From NCBI GenBank assembly GCA_934691925.1, contig CAKUTI010000004.1:1-64000 (forward strand): a stretch of 64,000 nucleotides of DNA. Direction: 5' to 3'. A model generated the notes under the pieces. That model made no database searches. It saw nothing but the letters and a program-made list of their open reading frames with translations, and had not been told where the DNA came from. Below are positions 1 to 7,774 of this stretch, one piece after another. This stretch comes from an uncultured Treponema sp. (lineage in GTDB: Bacteria; Spirochaetota; Spirochaetia; Treponematales; Treponemataceae). Position numbers and translations under genes: made by a program. How positions within the stretch are numbered: position 1 is the stretch's first letter; each line of letters starts with the position of its first letter.

Positions 1-325
1 AAAGCTCTTCCGCTTCGCGCGCCGCCGTCATCTCAACTGCGTCAACATTCACGCAGCCGCCGTAGTATCTGTGCTCCGGGTAGCCTTCAGCGTATTTGTC
101 CGTGAGAAGGTTTCCCATTGCCGCCTGAACAGCAAGCGAGCTGTAGTTTTCAGACGCGATCAGCTTGAGGTGGCTTCGCTGGTTTTCAATCTCGTTTACA
201 ATATCAGCGGCGATTGATGGATTTACAGAAGCAACCTGCTGAAGATTTGCTACGTAAGCGGTCATTGCAACATTCGGTTTTCCGTTGCATGAAGAAAGAT
301 AGTTTTCCAAAGGTGTTGGCATCAT
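1..325 (-). CDS. glyA: Serine hydroxymethyltransferase, N-terminal part (cut by window edge)
   Basis: The minus strand encodes the first ~108 residues of serine hydroxymethyltransferase, the PLP enzyme that interconverts serine and glycine while charging tetrahydrofolate. The diagnostic stretch reads IASENYSSLAVQAAMGN, then LTDKYAEGYPEHRYYGGC, matching the family core. About 45 residues precede that core, longer than the E. coli enzyme; from memory such extensions occur in spirochaetal homologues. Two adjacent ATG codons (322 and 325) follow a GGAG. The inner ATG at 322 has the better spacing (6 nt) and may be the true start. The gene lies 55 nt downstream of hslO on the same strand. The PLP lysine is outside the window. 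Confidence 0.93.
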   Translation of the reverse strand, partial: MMPTPLENYLSSCNGKPNVAMTAYVANLQQVASVNPSIAADIVNEIENQRSHLKLIASENYSSLAVQAAMGNLLTDKYAEGYPEHRYYGGCVNVDAVEMTAAREAEEL

Positions 326-380
326 CTACTCCCAAAAAATTGATACTGCAAAGAGTAACACTTTTAAGATATTCGTTCAA

Positions 381-1355
381 TTATCTAAGCATCGACTTAT
401 TTATTTCATAGACTGAGCCGCAAGTGTGGCAGGCGACTTCAATCGGGTCTTTGTCGTGCGCAAGAATGTCTTCAAGCTCCGACTTTGGAAGATGCTTTAT
501 ATGCTCGGCGAATCCTTCCGCGCTGCAAGGGCAGTTGAACTCCACTTTTCTGTTCAGAACCGCCACCGGCTTAAATTCGCGGAAAAGCCCGTAAATCACG
601 TCTTCCATGTCGCCTCCGTCGGCAAACCATTTTCCAATCGAAGGCATTGCGCGAAACGCATTCTCGACTTTCTGAATCAGGACATCTTCCGTCTCTTTTT
701 TGTCCTCAGCTCCTGAATCGGCAGTCTGCGCGCTGATTTTTGACTTTCCGCCCGCGCCCGGAACATGCTGCAAGAACATTCCGCCCGCTCCGACAACGCG
801 TCCTTTCTCGTCAAACTGAATGCTTGTGTTGAACGCCGTGTGAATCTGCTCGGACTGCAAGAAATAATGCGCCAAATCCTTCGCGATATTTTTATAGATG
901 ATTTCTGTTGTTCCGACTTGCGGGGCTTTCATTCCTTCTCCGATTCTGGAAACAGTAACTGTTCCTTCTCCGAAAAACGGAGCCAAATCCCAGCTTTCAA
1001 GCGGCTTTTCAATCGGAATCTTGTTCTGTAGCAAAAATCCTCTGACGTAGCCGGTTGAGTCCGCCTCTACAGAAAATCCTGCCGCAGGCCCGTCGGTGTC
1101 GTATCTGAAAGTCAAATGCTCGCGTCCTTTCATTGTTGGAATCATCATCGCCGCGCAGAGCATCGCCTGTCCCAAGACCATCGTCTCAAGAATTCCAAGA
1201 TTGTGCTGGGCGCGCATCTGGTTTACAAGCCTTGTTCCGTTGAAAAACGCTCCGCGAAACTGTCCGTCAGCCATCACAAAAACCGTCATCTCGTCCTTGT
1301 GAATCTTATCCAAATGAGCCAAAAGCTCCTTGTCCGAAATTTCCTTCTTAATCAT
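381..1355 (-). CDS. hslO: Hsp33 redox-regulated chaperone
   Basis: This 324-residue protein matches Hsp33, a cytoplasmic holdase chaperone activated by oxidative unfolding. The C-terminal zinc switch is intact: CPC at residues 275-277 and CHTC at 309-312, the CXC...CXXC arrangement whose four cysteines bind zinc when reduced and form disulfides when oxidised. The N-terminal fold is also recognisable (GQAMLCAAMM near residue 65). An insertion of acidic and charged residues around 205-225 (SGAEDKKETED) looks lineage specific. No Shine-Dalgarno sequence precedes the ATG; instead a TATATT box ends 6 nt upstream, so the mRNA may be leaderless. It is probably the first gene of an hslO-glyA unit. 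Confidence 0.95.
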   Translation of the reverse strand: MIKKEISDKELLAHLDKIHKDEMTVFVMADGQFRGAFFNGTRLVNQMRAQHNLGILETMVLGQAMLCAAMMIPTMKGREHLTFRYDTDGPAAGFSVEADSTGYVRGFLLQNKIPIEKPLESWDLAPFFGEGTVTVSRIGEGMKAPQVGTTEIIYKNIAKDLAHYFLQSEQIHTAFNTSIQFDEKGRVVGAGGMFLQHVPGAGGKSKISAQTADSGAEDKKETEDVLIQKVENAFRAMPSIGKWFADGGDMEDVIYGLFREFKPVAVLNRKVEFNCPCSAEGFAEHIKHLPKSELEDILAHDKDPIEVACHTCGSVYEINKSMLR

Positions 1356-1361
1356 ACGATA

Positions 1362-1390
1362 AATATATAGAAAAAATTAAAAATTATGAA
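1362..1390 (-). promoter_or_regulatory. Candidate sigma70-type promoter of hslO
   Basis: Reading the minus strand, TTCATA (1390-1385) and TATATT (1367-1362) are separated by 17 nt. The -10 box ends only 6 nt before the hslO ATG, so the transcription start would fall at or next to the start codon. The -35 match is weak (4 of 6). Confidence 0.45.
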
Positions 1391-1480
1391 TTGAAAATGA
1401 AACTTGGAAATTAAGAATCAAGAGATTCCGAAACGAAGTGAACCTAAAGTTTCGAGTTCAGAATGACTTGAAATTGTGAA
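1385..1480. repeat. AT-rich dispersed repeat with GAATT motifs and a short inverted repeat
   Basis: The hslO-RRM gap holds GAATT-type motifs (ATGAATTGAAAATG and similar) and an inverted CGAAAC/GTTTCG pair next to GTTCAGAATGAC. Related pieces recur at 9063-9139 and 43481-43522. No coding potential is seen here. Confidence 0.5.
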
Positions 1481-1557
1481 TTGTGTTCGCCGTGGCGTAG
1501 TTTCCCAAAATCTGAAAACGCATTATACTTAGCAAAATTTTAATAATGAGGAATTTT

Positions 1558-2172
1558 ATGAAACTCTACGTTGGAAACCTTAGCTACAGCACAACCGAAG
1601 ACACTTTGCGGACACTTTTTTCAAATTATGCGGATGTTGTTTCTGTAAAAATCAAAGAAGACGAATATACAGGTCACTCAAAAGGATTCGGCTTTATCGA
1701 AGTTGAGGATGAAATCAAGGCTCAGCGCGCAATCGGCGGAATGAACGGAAAAGATGTTGATGGAAGAAGAATCCGCGTGTGCGAGGCGGTTGAGAATCCA
1801 AGAAGACGGCCAGGCGCAAGGCCTGGTTCAAGGTCAGATTTCGGCGGAGAAAGACGTTTTGAGCGCAGAGGCGACCGCGATTTTTCACGCGGATTTGACG
1901 GAGACTCACGCGGCCGCGATTACCGCGGAAATTCGGATTATTCAAGAGATTCCTCACGCGAATACCGCAGATACTCTGATTCAAGAGACAGAGATTATCG
2001 GGACGATAGAGACGACAGAGGCGGAAGAGATTTTAGCAGACGCGAAAGCCGTGGCTATGGAAGAGACCGCGATAGCCGGGACAGCCGCTTTGAAAATCGC
2101 GAAAGACGCAGTTTTTCTGACAGAAGAAGTTTCGGCGGAAGAAGCAGCGAATCAAGAGACGACGAATATTGA
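1558..2172 (+). CDS. RRM-type RNA-binding protein with long Arg/Asp/Ser/Gly tail
   Basis: The first ~80 residues form one RNA recognition motif. RNP2 is LYVGNL at the start and RNP1 is KGFGFIEV around residue 43-50, with the aromatic residues that stack on RNA bases. The remaining ~120 residues are disordered and extremely rich in R, D, S and G (many RD, SR, GG and DR pairs), like the tails of small bacterial and cyanobacterial RRM proteins but longer. The start is the ATG at 1558, because GAGG sits 6 nt upstream; an earlier in-frame ATG at 1546 would overlap that ribosome site. It is monocistronic with its own terminator. The RNA target cannot be inferred; an RNA-chaperone or granule-forming role is a guess. 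Confidence 0.9.
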   Translation: MKLYVGNLSYSTTEDTLRTLFSNYADVVSVKIKEDEYTGHSKGFGFIEVEDEIKAQRAIGGMNGKDVDGRRIRVCEAVENPRRRPGARPGSRSDFGGERRFERRGDRDFSRGFDGDSRGRDYRGNSDYSRDSSREYRRYSDSRDRDYRDDRDDRGGRDFSRRESRGYGRDRDSRDSRFENRERRSFSDRRSFGGRSSESRDDEY

Positions 2173-2253
2173 TTTTGTCTCTTTGTTTTAGATTTTCATC
2201 TTTATTTTTTGACTGCTGGAACTTTTGAAAATTGACTTGACGGAAAAAAAACG

Positions 2254-2283
2254 GGCTGCCTGAAAAACTTCGGCAGCCTTTTC
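2254..2283 (+). terminator. Rho-independent terminator of the RRM gene
   Basis: GGCTGCC (2254-2260) pairs perfectly with GGCAGCC (2272-2278) and is followed by TTTT. Confidence 0.85.
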
Positions 2284-2429
2284 ATTGATTGCTAAGGATT
2301 TTCTGAAAGTCTTCCGAAAATAAATAAAGAATTGTGTCTTTTTTTGAATCTAAAATTTTTTGAATTTTAAATTCGAATCGAAAGATAAAAAAATTGCCAG
2401 ACTGCGGCGATTTAAAAAAGGAGTGAATA

Positions 2430-3845
2430 ATGTTTAAGGCCAGAAGGCGATTGGCTCTTATTGGAATCAATATTGTAGCTGCCGTTTCTTTTATCTTTAT
2501 CGCAACTTATCTTGCGCCTCAAATCAAACTTACTGATTATGTAACTTATTCAAACCTCTTCCCTGTTGTTGTAACTTCGCTTGTTTTCGCGCTTTTGCTT
2601 TTCACGAGCATCACAATCTTTATGAACGCGCGCGAGCGCATTGAAAAAAGCGTAATGGAAAAAGGCGCGACAGCTTATTTCACGAAATTTATCGAGCGTC
2701 TCCGTTTTTGCTATTCCCTTGACGACTTTAAGCAGGCTGTAATTGACATTCTTGAAATGGAAGCCGACTGCGCGGTTCTTTACGTTGACCGTGCGACAAA
2801 CTACGTTCTTTACAACAGCCCTGACAAAGTGACTTCATCGCCTGAAATCATGGCGCAGCTTGCGCAGAACTTTACTGCGGACTGGCACGACCCGATTAAC
2901 TTTATAGGCGACGGGCTGGGACTTGAAGTTGAAAAGAAAAAGATGAGAGGATTTTTCTTCGCGTCTGATATTGAGCATTTCTACATTTTCAACCGCTACA
3001 CATATTTGATTGACTCGGAAATCTATCCGAAACTTTACGAGGAATTCTGCCGTTTCCAGAACCGTTCAAGAATCATCTCGAGCCTGTCTGAAATCTCCGA
3101 GCTTTCAACAGAATGGGACCAGCTTGCCGAAGCGCAGAAATCCTTTTTGCCTCAGAAAATGCCTGAAATAAAGAAACTCAAGCTTGGCGCGTATTTTAGG
3201 CCGCTGATTAACGTTTCGGGCGACTATTACACAGTTCTTCCGATTGACGAGAACAAGACTCTTTTGATGCTTGGCGACGTTTCCGGAAAAGGACTTGCCG
3301 CGGCTTTGGTCATGGGCTTGGTTATGAACACTGTAAAAATCCTGCAGAACAAGGAAGACTTGCCGGGAATGATTATCGCGGTTGACGCTGCAATCAAGAG
3401 CATGCACTTGCAGGATAAATACACGGTTTTGTTCATCGGAATTGTTGACACGGAAAAAATGAAAATCACTTACGTGAACGCTTCAATGTCCGACCCGATT
3501 GTTGTAACGCGTTCTCCAGACGGATACAGAATCAAATCGCTTTCATCAAATTGTTCTATTGTCGGCATCATTCCGATTGAGGCGAGCGACATAAAAGTTT
3601 CAGAGCAGCGGCTTTTTTCAGGCGACTTGATAATGATGGCTTCGGACGGAATTTCTGAAGTTATGGACGCGAACAAAGTAGAGCTTGGCGACACTCAGCT
3701 TTTCACAGACACAATCAAGGCGAGCGCGTCAAAAGACCCGGAAGATTTTATTAAAGACATGGTGAATCTTGTAATGTCATACAACGCTGACACAAGACTC
3801 CATGATGACCTTACAATGCTTGTTGCAAAGGTAGGTAAAAAATGA
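2430..3845 (+). CDS. Membrane-bound SpoIIE/PP2C-type serine phosphatase
   Basis: 471 residues. Two hydrophobic spans (about 9-30 and 43-62) anchor the protein in the inner membrane. A GAF-like sensory segment follows (about 80-200), then a SpoIIE-type PPM phosphatase domain (about 235-470). Metal-site motifs are visible: LGDVSGKG near residue 280, SDGISEV near 405 and HDDLTML near 457. Such enzymes dephosphorylate STAS-domain anti-sigma-factor antagonists. The gene overlaps the next one by 4 nt (ATGA) and the third gene encodes a STAS protein, so its likely substrate is in the same operon. The start follows AAGGAG. The signal sensed and the controlled target are unknown. Confidence 0.9.
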   Translation: MFKARRRLALIGINIVAAVSFIFIATYLAPQIKLTDYVTYSNLFPVVVTSLVFALLLFTSITIFMNARERIEKSVMEKGATAYFTKFIERLRFCYSLDDFKQAVIDILEMEADCAVLYVDRATNYVLYNSPDKVTSSPEIMAQLAQNFTADWHDPINFIGDGLGLEVEKKKMRGFFFASDIEHFYIFNRYTYLIDSEIYPKLYEEFCRFQNRSRIISSLSEISELSTEWDQLAEAQKSFLPQKMPEIKKLKLGAYFRPLINVSGDYYTVLPIDENKTLLMLGDVSGKGLAAALVMGLVMNTVKILQNKEDLPGMIIAVDAAIKSMHLQDKYTVLFIGIVDTEKMKITYVNASMSDPIVVTRSPDGYRIKSLSSNCSIVGIIPIEASDIKVSEQRLFSGDLIMMASDGISEVMDANKVELGDTQLFTDTIKASASKDPEDFIKDMVNLVMSYNADTRLHDDLTMLVAKVGKK

Positions 3846-6001
3846 TTTATGCAGTATTAAACGTAGCTTTCGCGCTGTTCCTTTTTTGGCTTGCCGCCTA
3901 CACAGACAACAAGACCGGAAACGAGGGAAACTCTCCTGTAATCGGCTTGAACCTTTTTCTTGCGGCGACTTGCGCCTGCCTTGCAGTCTGTATTTTTACT
4001 TTCGGAAAAGTTCCTGAGCGTTTCACCGTTTTCTTGGGAAGAATCGTCTACGTTCTTTTTGGAATTTACATAATCCAGTACAGCATTTACTGCGTCTTGT
4101 TCCCGATGGCTGAGCGAAAAATCATCTCGCGCGCGGTTGGAATCGGAGGCGCAATCTGGTGCATCTGGGCGGTTTTCTTCCATTTTGTTGGAGTTACTGT
4201 AACTGACTTTATCGGCTTGCGTGTCGAGTCAACATCTCTTTTCTATGGAAGCCTTTCGCGCCTTTTGCCTTACAACTGGTTTGACTTTTACAGAGTAGTA
4301 ATCTTCCTTTTTGTTCCGTTCTTTTCTGTAATTATCATGCTTTTGCGTTCTGAGCAGAGAGACGGCAGACTTGACCATCAGAAAACGACTTTGAACGCGA
4401 TTGCCTGCATTTTGGGCTGGGGCGGACTTTTCCTTGTCTCAAAGGCTTCAAACCGCGTTCCTATGTTCTCGGCTTTGTTCCTTGCGCCTTTTGTTCTTGC
4501 GCAGTGGGTTCTTTTTAGAGCCGCAATCATCGACTTTTTGTACGATTTTTACTCGCTCACAGGATTTGTCCTTAAAGGACTTGTCTGCTACGTTATTCCG
4601 TCGGTTGTTGTCGGAATCGCTTTTGCTTGGCTGTGGCCGGTTCACACTTTGCATCCTGCGAGATTTTATCTTTATCTGATTTGCGTGATTACTGTTGTTG
4701 TAATTGTCGCTTACCAGCTTTTGAAAGTTTTTACGAGACGATTAGGATTCCGCACTCAGCAGTATGCGTCTCGGTTTGAGGAAGACTTGTCGAATTTCGA
4801 CTTTTCTGACGACCCTGAAAACATCGTAAGAAACATGCAGGAAATTTTCCGAAGAAACATCGGTATGTCGTTCATGCGGATTCTGATTGAAAGCGGAAAC
4901 GAGGAGATGGATTCAGTTTACGACCGCGAAGACGAAAAGCACATAAAAATTTCGATGAAAGGGCGGCTTTTCGACTCTCTTCTAAACCAGAACAAGCGGA
5001 TTGTCTTGCGCAGCCAGATTGATGTCGGATTCCTTTATTCTTCTGTGCGCGGCGAGCTTATAAAACTTTTCGACGAGACAGGCTCTGACGCTGTTATCAT
5101 CTTGAACGAAGGACGCCACATTCTCGGCCTGATTATTCTTGGCCAGAAAGCCGGCGGAAACATCTACACTGACTACGACAACGAAGTTTTCACAAAGCTT
5201 TACTCTTATTTCTTCGTTCTTGGCTATTATATGAAGAACATTGGTAACCAGGAGATTGTCGGTACTGTAAACCGCGAAATCAGAATGTCGGCGCAGATTA
5301 TCGAGTCAATCCAGCAGAATATGGACCCAATCAAGAACAAGCGATACGATTACGGCTCTCTGATGGTTCACGCGCACAACATCGGCGGCGAGTTCATCGA
5401 CTTGATTCGACTTAGCGACGACAAGCACGTTTTTGTAATGGGCGACTTGTCCGGCAAAGGAATTGCGGCTTCAATGTCCATGGTTATCGTAAAATCTGTA
5501 ATCCGCACATTCTTGCAGGAGACAAAGGACTTCAAGACTCTCGTTGAAAAAGTCAACTCATTCATCAGATTCAACCTTCCAAAAGGAACGTTCTTCGAGG
5601 GAATTTTCGCGCTTATCGATTTTAACGACAATACAGTTTACTACATCAACTGCGCCGTTCCGGCTCTCTTCCTTTACAACCGCTCGTTCAACAACGTTAT
5701 GGAAATTCAGGGCGAAGGACACGTTCTCGGCTTTGTGAAAGACATAAGCCCGTACATCACGGTAAAAAAAGTCAAGATGAATCCGGGAGACATCATGGTT
5801 GCCGTAACCGACGGTATTCTCGACAGTAAATCGCTTCGAGGCGAGCCGTTCGGAAAAGACCGCGTGCAGAAATCGATTGCGGAAAACACAATCAGCACGG
5901 CGCAGAATATGACGCAGGCGACTTACGATTCTCTCGTGAACTTCCTTTCAAAAGAGCTTGATGACGATGTTTCAATCTTTACGCTTAAGCTTCTGAAATA
6001 G
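3842..6001 (+). CDS. Multispanning SpoIIE/PP2C-type phosphatase with GAF-like domain
   Basis: 719 residues. The N-terminal ~300 residues contain about eight hydrophobic spans, suggesting a membrane receptor module. After that come a linker, a GAF-like region (about 320-470) and a SpoIIE phosphatase domain (about 490-719). Catalytic motifs are MGDLSGKGIAAS near 532, TDGILDSKS near 656 and DDDVSIFTL near the C-terminus. The start codon overlaps the stop of the previous phosphatase, so the two are translationally coupled. The two catalytic domains are related but the input regions differ, which suggests two signals converging on the STAS protein encoded 17 nt downstream. The ligand of the membrane module cannot be inferred. 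Confidence 0.9.
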   Translation: MIYAVLNVAFALFLFWLAAYTDNKTGNEGNSPVIGLNLFLAATCACLAVCIFTFGKVPERFTVFLGRIVYVLFGIYIIQYSIYCVLFPMAERKIISRAVGIGGAIWCIWAVFFHFVGVTVTDFIGLRVESTSLFYGSLSRLLPYNWFDFYRVVIFLFVPFFSVIIMLLRSEQRDGRLDHQKTTLNAIACILGWGGLFLVSKASNRVPMFSALFLAPFVLAQWVLFRAAIIDFLYDFYSLTGFVLKGLVCYVIPSVVVGIAFAWLWPVHTLHPARFYLYLICVITVVVIVAYQLLKVFTRRLGFRTQQYASRFEEDLSNFDFSDDPENIVRNMQEIFRRNIGMSFMRILIESGNEEMDSVYDREDEKHIKISMKGRLFDSLLNQNKRIVLRSQIDVGFLYSSVRGELIKLFDETGSDAVIILNEGRHILGLIILGQKAGGNIYTDYDNEVFTKLYSYFFVLGYYMKNIGNQEIVGTVNREIRMSAQIIESIQQNMDPIKNKRYDYGSLMVHAHNIGGEFIDLIRLSDDKHVFVMGDLSGKGIAASMSMVIVKSVIRTFLQETKDFKTLVEKVNSFIRFNLPKGTFFEGIFALIDFNDNTVYYINCAVPALFLYNRSFNNVMEIQGEGHVLGFVKDISPYITVKKVKMNPGDIMVAVTDGILDSKSLRGEPFGKDRVQKSIAENTISTAQNMTQATYDSLVNFLSKELDDDVSIFTLKLLK

Positions 6002-6018
6002 CAAAATCGAGGTGAAAA

Positions 6019-6345
6019 ATGGAGCAGCTTCAAATTACAGAAAAAAACGGCGCGAACTACGTTCTTTATGACTTGTCGGGCGTGCTTTCAACATACACTT
6101 GCTCGGAATTTCAGGAAAAAGTCTACGAAGAAATCCAGCGCTCGAATCTTGTTTTCGACTTGTCCGGCGTTGAGGAAATCGATTCTGTCGGAGTCGGAAT
6201 CATAATGTCGTGCTTCAACGACGGCGAGGAATACGGCTACAAGCTCTATCTGATGAATCCATCGCCCGCAGTCCGCCAAGCCCTTGAAGACACTGGTTTT
6301 TACAGCATTTTCAACTTTATTCACTCCGTAACCGAGATGGTCTGA
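6019..6345 (+). CDS. STAS-domain anti-sigma-factor antagonist
   Basis: 108 residues, the length of a single SpoIIAA/RsbV-type STAS domain. The phosphorylatable serine is Ser56 in EIDSVGVG, aligned with the DSSGLG loop of SpoIIAA. The downstream helix reads GYKLYLMNPSPAVRQALEDT, typical of the fold. In partner switching the unphosphorylated form binds an anti-sigma kinase or another effector. The two phosphatases encoded directly upstream would keep this serine dephosphorylated. No HATPase kinase lies in the window, so the kinase partner must be elsewhere or the output may be non-canonical. A good ribosome site (GAGGTG) precedes the ATG. Confidence 0.92.
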   Translation: MEQLQITEKNGANYVLYDLSGVLSTYTCSEFQEKVYEEIQRSNLVFDLSGVEEIDSVGVGIIMSCFNDGEEYGYKLYLMNPSPAVRQALEDTGFYSIFNFIHSVTEMV

Positions 6346-6395
6346 TTCCGTTTTTGGTGTTGTTTTCGGATTTGTTTTCCAAGAATTCGGGCGTT

Positions 6396-6600
6396 GCGGT
6401 TTGCCAAAGGCAGAAATGCAAGCGAAAGCAAACCGCCGGGCTATTCGTGCTTCCGCTTTTCGCTTCATTCTGAAAAAATGAAAATGTCGCTTTTGGAAAG
6501 TTTTATTCCAGCATTTTTTGGAAGAAAAGTTTTTCGACTTTTTAACGTCAGCGCATTTTTTTCAGAACGCCTGCGGCGGCACTACTATCCCTAACGCTAG
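6396..6600 (+). repeat. Structured dispersed repeat, divergent copy E, within a 338-nt gene-free gap
   Basis: The gap between the STAS gene and the VanY gene contains no convincing ORF but much secondary structure. GCGGTTTGC (6396-6404) pairs perfectly with GCAAACCGC (6428-6436). TTCTGAAAAAATG (6469-6481) pairs with CATTTTTTTCAGAA (6554-6567) apart from one extra T. The ends read GGGCTATTCG and CACTACTATCCCTAACGC, resembling the ends of the element at 42129-42240. As in the other copies, it points toward the following gene. Confidence 0.5.
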
Positions 6601-6659
6601 CCACAAAAATCCATCCGTGGATTTTTGTGGCTTATGCTTTGCGCCGTCCTCCTGACGGC
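6599..6659. repeat. Perfect 15-bp inverted repeat plus a second short hairpin
   Basis: AGCCACAAAAATCCA (6599-6613) and its exact complement (6618-6632) enclose a 4-nt loop. A second hairpin, GCCGTC/GACGGC (6643-6648 and 6654-6659), follows. Neither has a clear downstream T tract. They occupy the leader of the VanY gene, 25 nt before the start codon. Confidence 0.75.
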
Positions 6660-6683
6660 AAAAAAACTGGAGATTTTAAAATT

Positions 6684-7544
6684 ATGAAAAAGATTTTAGT
6701 TTTTATTTCGGCTTCTTTCCTGATTTTTTCTTCCTGCAATGAAAAATCTTCAAAAACGGCTTTTGCCCAAACTTCTCAAAAATTTTCAGATTCTCAAAAT
6801 ATTTCAAAAAAAAGCGAGATTCCAGACGAAAATCCTGAAATAGAAAAGCTTGGAAAAGTTCTTTCTTCTATGAGCCAAAAATGCAAGGACGCGATTCCAA
6901 ACGGAAATCCTGAAGAATTTCTTGCTGACTTGCACCGCGTTCTTGAAAGCGAGAAAAATTTTTCAAGCGAAGATTTAAGCCCGTTCTATTTAATCGACAA
7001 GACGCATAATGTCGGCGCGGACTACGAGCCGAAAAATCTGATTCATCTTGAAAAAAACGACTTGTTTGCAATCAACAAAAACACGCTTAGCTTGCGTCCT
7101 GAAAGCTACGAGGCTTTGAAAACGCTTGCCAAGGCTGCAAAAAATGACGGGGTAACGCTTACAATAAGTTCAAGCTACCGCTCGTATGAGTATCAGAAAA
7201 ATCTTTTTGCCTACTGGGTAAAAGTTGACGGACTTGAAGAGGCAGAGCGCGAAAGCGCGCGCGCGGGAACAAGCCAGCACCAGCTTGGAATGGCGATTGA
7301 CTTTGCGCCTGTTGATGACGCGTTCGCCGAAACTGTGCCGGGGCAGTGGGTCTACAAAAACGCCGCAAAATACGGCTGGAGCCTGAGTTTTCCAAAAGAG
7401 CGCGAGGACGTGACTGGCTACCGCTGGGAAAGCTGGCACTTCCGCTATATCGGCGTTGAAGCCTGCGAATTCCAGAAAAAATGGTTCAGCGACGTTCAGC
7501 AGTTTATGATGGAATTCCTAAACGAATGGAAACAAAGCGAGTAG
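6684..7544 (+). CDS. VanY-type (M15B) D-alanyl-D-alanine carboxypeptidase lipoprotein
   Basis: 286 residues from the ATG at 6684, which lies after GGAG. A lipoprotein signal ends in IFSSC with Cys18 as lipidation site. A low-complexity spacer follows. The catalytic domain (about 120-275) shows the M15 signature: SSYRSYEYQ, then SQHQLGMAIDF supplying the first zinc ligands (His and Asp), and ESWHFRYIG with the last histidine. Such zinc enzymes remove the terminal D-Ala from peptidoglycan stem peptides in the periplasm. With no Van resistance genes nearby this is more likely ordinary cell-wall maturation than vancomycin resistance. Confidence 0.92.
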   Translation: MKKILVFISASFLIFSSCNEKSSKTAFAQTSQKFSDSQNISKKSEIPDENPEIEKLGKVLSSMSQKCKDAIPNGNPEEFLADLHRVLESEKNFSSEDLSPFYLIDKTHNVGADYEPKNLIHLEKNDLFAINKNTLSLRPESYEALKTLAKAAKNDGVTLTISSSYRSYEYQKNLFAYWVKVDGLEEAERESARAGTSQHQLGMAIDFAPVDDAFAETVPGQWVYKNAAKYGWSLSFPKEREDVTGYRWESWHFRYIGVEACEFQKKWFSDVQQFMMEFLNEWKQSE

Positions 7545-7565
7545 TTGGGCGGCGGCTGCGCCGTC

Positions 7566-7600
7566 ATTGCTTCCTGCGGACAGAGTCCGTGGGAAGCAAT
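7566..7600 (+). terminator. Possible terminator hairpin after the VanY gene
   Basis: ATTGCTTCC (7566-7574) pairs with GGAAGCAAT (7592-7600), with an inner CGGAC/GTCCG helix. No strong T run follows, so it may be a structured repeat rather than a terminator. The rest of the 7545-7774 gap shows nothing else clear. Confidence 0.45.
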
Positions 7601-7774
7601 TCAACATTCTAAGCGATGTTTGTTTCTTGCTTATTTTTTGTTTTGACGCTTGCGTATGCAAAATTTCTTTAATAATTTTTATTCTGACGCTTGGTTATTC
7701 GAAAGTTCTTCCGTAATTTCAAAATCGCCTCTTCTATTTCCTAACTTCAAAAATTTCATTAGAATATTCGTGTT

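Noticed and set aside
1754-2191. 145-codon plus-strand open frame overlapping the RRM gene
   Set aside because: It lies in another frame of the Arg/Asp-rich tail, is composed of Ala/Glu/Ile/Thr from the repetitive codons, and has no ribosome site.
6394-6594. 66-codon ORF between the STAS and VanY genes
   Set aside because: TTG start without a ribosome site, and the stretch is occupied by inverted repeats of element E.
6684-7544. Vancomycin resistance assignment for the VanY-like gene
   Set aside because: No vanH, vanA, vanX or regulator genes nearby; a lipoprotein carboxypeptidase for wall turnover is more plausible.
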